Positions 22,204 through 26,054 of a stretch of 26,054 nt of DNA are shown here, one piece after another. The notes beneath the pieces are model-generated. The model saw only the letters and a list, made by a program, of their open reading frames with translations. It was not told the origin of the DNA and searched no databases. Position 1 is the first letter of the stretch, and each line of letters starts with the position of its first letter. This DNA is from an uncultured Bacilli bacterium (GTDB taxonomy: Bacteria > Bacillota_I > Bacilli_A > RF39 > UBA660). The translations under genes were made by a program, and so were the position numbers. The stretch lies in contig CAJUCU010000002.1 of the NCBI GenBank assembly GCA_910585335.1, positions 1-26,054 of the forward strand, given 5' to 3'.

Positions 22204-22801
22204 ATGGAAAAATTAACACATAGACAATCATTTATTTTACAGATTATTAAAGAGTTAATTGCCAAAAATGGATACCCACCTACAGTTAGAGAAATCGGTG
22301 AAAAAGCAGACCTTCATTCTCCTGCAACAATCCATTTTCATTTAACAAAGCTAGAAGAAAAAGGTTATATAAAAAAGGGAAACAGTAAAAATAGAACGAT
22401 TGAAGTTCTAGTACCCAATGAATTTATTGAGAAAAAAGACGATGTGGTAGAAGTACCCCTACTTGGAAAAGTAACAGCAGGCTCTCCTATTGAAGCAATT
22501 GAAATGCCGAATGAGTTCTTTGCATTACCAGCCAATTTAATCCCAGCCAAAAGTGATGTTTTCACTTTAACGGTATGTTGGAATCTATGATGGAGATATT
22601 CTAATTGTGGAAAAGAAAGAAACCGCACATAATGGACAAACCGTAGTAGCAATGAATGAGAACAATGAGGCAACTGTAAAAACTTTTTATAAAGAAAATG
22701 GTCATTTTAGATTACAACCAGAAAATGATACAATGGACCCAATTATTTTAGACAAGGTAACAATTCTAGGAAAAGTAATTGGCTTATATCGAAAATTTTA
22801 A
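22204..22801 (+). pseudogene. lexA: SOS repressor LexA, frame broken by loss of the catalytic-serine segment
   Basis: LexA represses DNA damage genes and cuts itself when RecA is activated. The N-terminal winged helix (LTHRQSFILQIIKEL, PPTVREIGEKADLHSPATIHFHL) and the Ala92-Gly93 cleavage site in GKVTAGSPIEA are intact. The frame then runs FTLTV and ends after CWNL. In another frame the protein resumes as GIYDGDILIVEKK and runs through the catalytic Lys region (TVKTFYKENG) to GKVIGLYRKF. Between GTA (ending 22575) and GGA (22580) only 4 bases remain where about 24 are expected for the SGDSMIEA-type segment with the catalytic Ser. A ~20-base deletion is the simplest reading. A 128-residue product would bind DNA poorly and could not self-cleave. 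Real loss or assembly error are both possible. Confidence 0.85.
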
Positions 22802-22840
22802 AGGATTTCTTTTTACGGAAATCCTTTTTTTATTTTATAA
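22802..22840 (+). terminator. Terminator of lexA
   Basis: AGGATTTC (22802-22809) pairs perfectly with GAAATCCT (22818-22825) and is followed by a T-rich run. It starts right after the lexA stop codon and overlaps the last bases of tcdA on the other strand. Confidence 0.85.
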
Positions 22841-23513
22841 ATTCGTCAATAACAAAATGAGCAATCAACAACCCTGCCGTTGCTGGAACAAAAATACTAG
22901 AAGCAAGAACATTGGATTCCATTTTCATCGCTACTTCGCTAGAAGATAACACCCATAACTTCTGATTAGGAAAGTTCTCTCTCATGAACTTACGTATAAT
23001 CCTAGCAAGTGGATCAGAATTAGTTTTAGAAATATCTACAATTTGCAATTTGGTAGGATCCATCTTACGAGCTGTACCCATACAAGAAATCAACGGGATA
23101 TCTTCACTCATACATTTTTTAATAAGAGCCTGTTTCGTAGTAATCGTATCACAAGCATCTATTACATAATCATAGTGATGTTCAAAAAGAGAATCTATAT
23201 TAGAGTCTGTAACAAAAAGAGGATAAGAAAAAACAGTAGCCTCTTTATTAATATCGAAACATCTCTTTTGAATCAGATCAACTTTCTTCATCCCAACCGT
23301 CGACTCAAGTGCTATAATCTGTCGGTTTAAATTACTAAGTGAAACGACATCATGATCTACAATCGTAAGATGATAAACACCAGAACGAATGAGCGCCTCG
23401 GCAACATAGCCTCCAACGCCACCTAAACCTACAATTAATACACTCTTATTTTGAAGGAGCGATAAATTTTCTTTTCCTAATAAATTTTCTAAGCGATTCC
23501 ACTTACTTTCCAT
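22830..23513 (-). CDS. tcdA: tRNA threonylcarbamoyladenosine dehydratase, TcdA/CsdL type
   Basis: This ThiF/E1-like enzyme uses ATP to cyclise t6A37 of ANN-decoding tRNAs to ct6A. The product is 227 residues. It has the nucleotide-binding motif VGLGGVGGYVAEAL near residues 30-43, then DHDVVSLSNLNRQ and the YVIDACDTITTK helix start, as in TcdA rather than MoeB or ThiF, which carry zinc-binding CxxC pairs absent here. I chose the ATG at 23513 with GGGGA 5 bases upstream. The start overlaps the stop of the preceding gene by 11 bases, so the two are coupled. It ends against the lexA terminator. Confidence 0.9.
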   Translation of the reverse strand: MESKWNRLENLLGKENLSLLQNKSVLIVGLGGVGGYVAEALIRSGVYHLTIVDHDVVSLSNLNRQIIALESTVGMKKVDLIQKRCFDINKEATVFSYPLFVTDSNIDSLFEHHYDYVIDACDTITTKQALIKKCMSEDIPLISCMGTARKMDPTKLQIVDISKTNSDPLARIIRKFMRENFPNQKLWVLSSSEVAMKMESNVLASSIFVPATAGLLIAHFVIDEFIK

Positions 23514-24261
23514 ATATATCCCCACGACTTTTCACTTTAATCAAATTTTGTGTTTCCTGAAGCCAACCAAATGACTCCCCTGTTAAAACTTGTGACAAAT
23601 ATTCCAACTTGGTATACTGTTTTCTATTTTCTTTGGCAATTTGATAGTACTTCTTCATCTCTCTTGTCGTATCTGTATTCATATTTTCCATAGAAGAAAC
23701 TAACGTATGCACCACTTTCTCATCCACTGTAGAATCCAAAACCATATGACACTCAAATTGTTGAAAAAAACCTAAAAACAGCATCAATTCATGAAATCGA
23801 TTCCCTTCCATTCTCTTTTCCCGAAGCAGTTTCCATTCTTCATCTGTAATATAATCTAAAACACCTAATTTTTCTAAAGAAATATAGCGATCCTTTGCAT
23901 TACCAAGAATATCCCGTTTCATATTCAAAATAACACTGCCATAAAGTAAATCTAGGCCTTCTGCAACATGGGAATATGGTAGAGCCACTTGATAACCAAT
24001 CGCCTCCCCTTGTTCGTTTTTCTTAGAAAACACTTCAAAAGAAGAACAACTACTAGAATGAGTACGAATAAAATCTACGACATTATGAAATGGCGCATTT
24101 TTCACATGATAAATTGAACTATTATAATCTTGCCCATTTACAAAAACATTGTTCTCATACCCTAGTTTCAGATTAGAAACCTTCCTAGACTCGTATATAT
24201 TCTTGAGTTTTATTTCTAAATGATAAATTTTTTCTTGATATAAAATTGGTAAGATTACCAT
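23503..24261 (-). CDS. Hypothetical protein coupled to tcdA
   Basis: I do not recognise the family. The product is 252 residues from the ATG at 24261, with GAGGTGG 5 bases upstream; the longer frame (to 24315) runs through the promoter and is unlikely. It is soluble, with no signal or membrane segment. The first third is strand-rich (LPILYQEKIYHLEIKLKNIY, VFVNGQDYNSSIYHV), followed by an SSSCSSFEVF stretch and then a largely helical part (DEEWKLLREKRMEGNRFHELMLFL, TREMKKYYQIAKENRKQY). It overlaps the start of tcdA by 11 bases, so both are made together. A link with tRNA modification is only guilt by association. Confidence 0.75.
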   Translation of the reverse strand: MVILPILYQEKIYHLEIKLKNIYESRKVSNLKLGYENNVFVNGQDYNSSIYHVKNAPFHNVVDFIRTHSSSCSSFEVFSKKNEQGEAIGYQVALPYSHVAEGLDLLYGSVILNMKRDILGNAKDRYISLEKLGVLDYITDEEWKLLREKRMEGNRFHELMLFLGFFQQFECHMVLDSTVDEKVVHTLVSSMENMNTDTTREMKKYYQIAKENRKQYTKLEYLSQVLTGESFGWLQETQNLIKVKSRGDIYGK

Positions 24262-24285
24262 TAGAACCACCTCATTTTGTTGATT

Positions 24286-24315
24286 ATTATAACACAACGT
24301 ATCTGCTAAATTCAA
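24286..24315 (-). promoter_or_regulatory. Promoter of the unknown gene-tcdA unit
   Basis: On the minus strand TTGAAT (24310-24315) and TATAAT (24286-24291) are separated by 18 bases. It lies just after the 6S RNA terminator run. Confidence 0.6.
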
Positions 24316-24317
24316 GC

Positions 24318-24500
24318 AAAAAAAAGTCCAAGAATGCGTCTTAGACTAACGATAAAACCTGTCCTTATGTCCAGGTGGGCACCTCGTGATTTGCCTTTAG
24401 GATTCCTACGAACTGTAGGCATTCAACACCAGCAATCATTCCCAGTTCCCGTATCGTCAATTTAGTCGGTTTTATATAAGTCTGTTCGCATTTCTTAGAC
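24318..24500 (-). ncRNA. ssrS: 6S RNA
   Basis: The minus strand gives an RNA of about 183 bases with the 6S layout. The terminal helix pairs GUCUAAGAA and AUGCG at the 5' end with CGCAUUCUUGGAC at the 3' end, with one bulged base. Then come AGACU/AGUCU and a perfect AUAAAACC/GGUUUUAU helix, an open central region, and a GAGGUGCCCACCUGG segment like that of known 6S RNAs. A promoter directly precedes it and eight T residues follow the closing helix. 6S RNA mimics an open promoter and holds sigma-A RNA polymerase in stationary phase. No SRP Alu or S-domain, RNase P or tmRNA hallmark is present, so 6S is the best reading. Confidence 0.8.
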
Positions 24501-24506
24501 ACTTAT

Positions 24507-24536
24507 AGTATATCACAAATAAAAAATAAAATACAA
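24507..24536 (-). promoter_or_regulatory. Promoter of the 6S RNA
   Basis: On the minus strand TTGTAT (24531-24536) and TATACT (24507-24512) are 18 bases apart, with a G at 24500 seven bases past the -10 element as likely first base. Confidence 0.65.
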
Positions 24537-24637
24537 TATCATTTCACTACTTTACAATAAAAACTTTCTAAAACATTTATATTCTTTATATAATAGTAGT
24601 TTTTCTATTTTTGCTTTTTGACAGTTTTTGATTTTTT

Positions 24638-25060
24638 TTATTTTCTACTCGATATACTTACTTCATCACATAACTGTTGGATATCCTCCTCTATATGTGT
24701 CGCCAATATAATTATTTTTCCCTTCTTTTTTTAAATGTGTGATATATCTCATCATCATCGATTGTCGATTGAATAGACGCTAAAAGTCTTAGATTATCTA
24801 TACCAGATAAATCAGGTAAAAAGTTAGGATTTTCAATCAAAGCACGGATACTAAGTGGAAACTCTCCCTCTTTTATTATATTTTTATCATCAAAAAATAT
24901 CTCTCCAGAAGTTGGTTCATAAAACGCACATAATAATTCAATAATACAGTTTTCCTGAACCATTTACTCCAACTAACCCATAAATAGTTCCACTAGTAAA
25001 CGTAAGATTTATATTATCTAAGATAATCGTATTTCCAAAAGTCTTTGTAACATTACCCAT
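24638..25060 (-). pseudogene. ABC transporter ATP-binding protein, broken
   Basis: The minus strand encodes NVTKTFGNTIILDNINLTF, then YGLVGVNGSGK, the Walker A motif, where the frame is lost right at its Lys. It resumes one frame over as IIELLCAFYEPTSGEIFFDD and continues to YHTFKK. Next, in a further frame, comes IIILATHIEEDIQQLCDEV, the H-loop region. The stretch that should hold the LSGGQ signature and Walker B, about 80 or more codons, is missing. The gene was of the lantibiotic/bacitracin export ATPase type and is certainly dead. No gene is seen between its end and the 6S promoter (24537-24637). Confidence 0.8.
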
Positions 25061-25068
25061 TTTTATTT

Positions 25069-25212
25069 TTATGATATCCCTCCTACTATTTCCATTATTT
25101 TTCTTCTATGAATTTGGTAAAACTTATTTTCTAACAATAACAACAAAATATTTAATACGACTAAAGTAGGTATATATGAAGTATACCATACAATATCCTT
25201 AGGCACGAATAT
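25069..25212 (-). pseudogene. C-terminal remnant of an ABC permease
   Basis: An open stretch without a start codon reads IFVPKDIVWYTSY, then a hydrophobic segment (IPTLVVLNILLLLLE), NKFYQIHRRKIMEIV, and stop at 25069-25071. This is the look of the last membrane segment and tail of an ABC-2 permease. It lies 9 bases upstream of the broken ATPase and carries its GGAGGG binding site. The rest of the permease is gone, replaced by the promoter region of the plus-strand hydrolase. Confidence 0.5.
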
Positions 25213-25246
25213 TCAGTTTCAACATAAATTACTATAGGTGAATGCT

Positions 25247-26020
25247 ATGTATTATAAAAATAAAACAATGAGTCTTTTTTACGAAAAATATGGAAAAAAT
25301 AAAACTACAATCATAATATTACCTGGTTGGGGTGATACTAGAAAAACGTTTGGCTGTCTCATAAAAAATTTAGAAAAAGACTATACAATTTATATTTTTG
25401 ACTATCCTGGTTTCGGCAAAAGTACTTTTCCTAGTAAAGATTTGACTATCTATGATTATGGAGAATACTTTAAAAATTTTATAGAAGAAAAAAATATAAA
25501 AACACCAATAATAATAGGACATTCTTTTGGAGGAAGAATAGCAATTTTACTATCAAGTACTTATAAAGTGAACATTCAACAAATGATATTGATAGATGCT
25601 GCTGGTATAAAACCAAAAAAGACATGGAAACAATATAGAAGACAAACACTTTATAAAGGCTTAAAAAAATTAAAATATTTACTTCCTTCAAAAATAAAAT
25701 TGCGATATCAAAAATGGTTATTAAAAAAATTTTCATCTTCTGACTATCAAGCTTTACCTTCAACCATGATGAAAACATTTCAAAATATAGTAAATGAGGA
25801 TTTAACCCCTTACCTATCCAAGATAAAAGCAGAAACATTATTAATTTGGGGAGAGAAGGATGTGGATACACCACTTTCTGATGGAATCAAAATGGAAAAA
25901 GAAATCAAAAACTCTGCATTAATAAAACTTAAAAATAGAACGCACTATTCTTATTTAGAAGAACCACTTTTAGTCATTAGAATTCTAAATGAATTTTTAC
26001 AAGAAAAAAAGATAGATTAA
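25247..26020 (+). CDS. Alpha/beta hydrolase
   Basis: The product is 257 residues of the alpha/beta hydrolase fold. The nucleophile elbow is GHSFGG near residue 86, the oxyanion region is PGWGDTRKTF near residue 25, the acid is likely Asp in GEKDVDTP, and the catalytic His is in RTHYSYLEEP. A lid-like basic insert (KKTWKQYRRQTLYKGLKKLKY) lies between strands. The substrate is unknown; a lipase, esterase or C-C hydrolase role cannot be told apart. I chose the ATG at 25247 with AGGTG 6 bases upstream; the in-frame GTG at 25238 sits inside that binding site. It is divergent from the broken ABC genes. Confidence 0.85.
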   Translation: MYYKNKTMSLFYEKYGKNKTTIIILPGWGDTRKTFGCLIKNLEKDYTIYIFDYPGFGKSTFPSKDLTIYDYGEYFKNFIEEKNIKTPIIIGHSFGGRIAILLSSTYKVNIQQMILIDAAGIKPKKTWKQYRRQTLYKGLKKLKYLLPSKIKLRYQKWLLKKFSSSDYQALPSTMMKTFQNIVNEDLTPYLSKIKAETLLIWGEKDVDTPLSDGIKMEKEIKNSALIKLKNRTHYSYLEEPLLVIRILNEFLQEKKID

Positions 26021-26041
26021 TAATTTCTATCTCTTAAGAAT

Positions 26042-26054
26042 GGAGGTAAATCAT
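26042..26054 (+). promoter_or_regulatory. Ribosome binding site and first bases of the next gene
   Basis: GGAGGT (26042-26047) is followed by 5 bases and then AT at the window edge, which would be the first two bases of an ATG. A further plus-strand gene, probably in one operon with the hydrolase, begins here. Confidence 0.5.

Noticed and set aside
24318..24500. The structured RNA as SRP RNA, RNase P RNA or a T-box
   Set aside because: There is no GGAAGCAG-type SRP tetraloop region, no RNase P core motif and no T-box antiterminator sequence. The closing helix, bubble layout and following U-run fit 6S RNA.
25167..25187. Inverted repeat GGTATA/TATACC upstream of the hydrolase as an operator
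   Set aside because: Six-base AT-rich arms are expected by chance here and no promoter is clearly placed around it.
25479..25874. Minus-strand open frame of 131 codons inside the hydrolase gene
   Set aside because: It is antisense to a clear alpha/beta hydrolase; the hydrophobic runs come from AT-rich codons read backwards.

Overview
This window comes from a low-GC Gram-positive bacterium (Bacillota). I infer a gut-type member of class Bacilli or a related reduced lineage. The evidence is the very AT-rich sequence, GGAGG/AGGTGA-type ribosome binding sites, a LexA system with Bacillus-type operators, a GerA-family germination gene and a 6S RNA. The standard code fits, because UGA acts as a stop and tryptophan is encoded by TGG.

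Region 1 (1-4221) is chromosomal housekeeping. It holds murC and a zinc-ribbon protein on the minus strand, queH (minus) divergent from a ZIP metal transporter (plus), and a DUF4234-DUF2752 membrane pair (minus).

Region 2 (about 4290-14079) is an accessory island at the 3' end of an RlmD/RlmCD-type 23S rRNA methyltransferase gene. The last ~70 bases of that gene and its flank (14009-14079) recur in degraded form at 5370-5439 and again at about 4325-4366. Each remnant is joined to the same ~60-base element-end sequence. The remains of a large serine recombinase lie beside the middle copy. I read this as two tandem, decayed integrative units of about 8.6 kb and 1.07 kb. The small unit carries an ORF6N/phospholipase D-like protein. 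The large one carries an envelope-response cargo: an OmpR-type response regulator, a histidine kinase, a secreted polysaccharide deacetylase, a 93-residue membrane protein, a lipoprotein, an ABC ATPase and a large two-half ABC permease. Two near-identical promoters in this cargo carry TTTGAC direct repeats.

Region 3 (14044-18327) has the methyltransferase (minus), a gerAA-type gene with a frameshifted short gerAC-like partner and no gerAB (plus), and two coupled membrane proteins of unknown function (minus).

Region 4 (18429-22801) is a DNA repair block. polA-mutM lie on the minus strand behind an unlisted 47-residue membrane protein that diverges from lexA. The promoter of the small gene has a 13/14 match to the Gram-positive SOS box inside its spacer, so it resembles the SOS division inhibitors YneA/SosA in position. 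lexA itself appears to have lost about 20 bases covering its catalytic serine motif, which shifts the frame.

Region 5 (22830-26054) has a 252-residue unknown protein overlapping tcdA (minus), a 6S RNA (minus) with promoter and terminator, a wrecked ABC transporter (minus), an alpha/beta hydrolase (plus), and the ribosome binding site of a further plus-strand gene cut by the window end.
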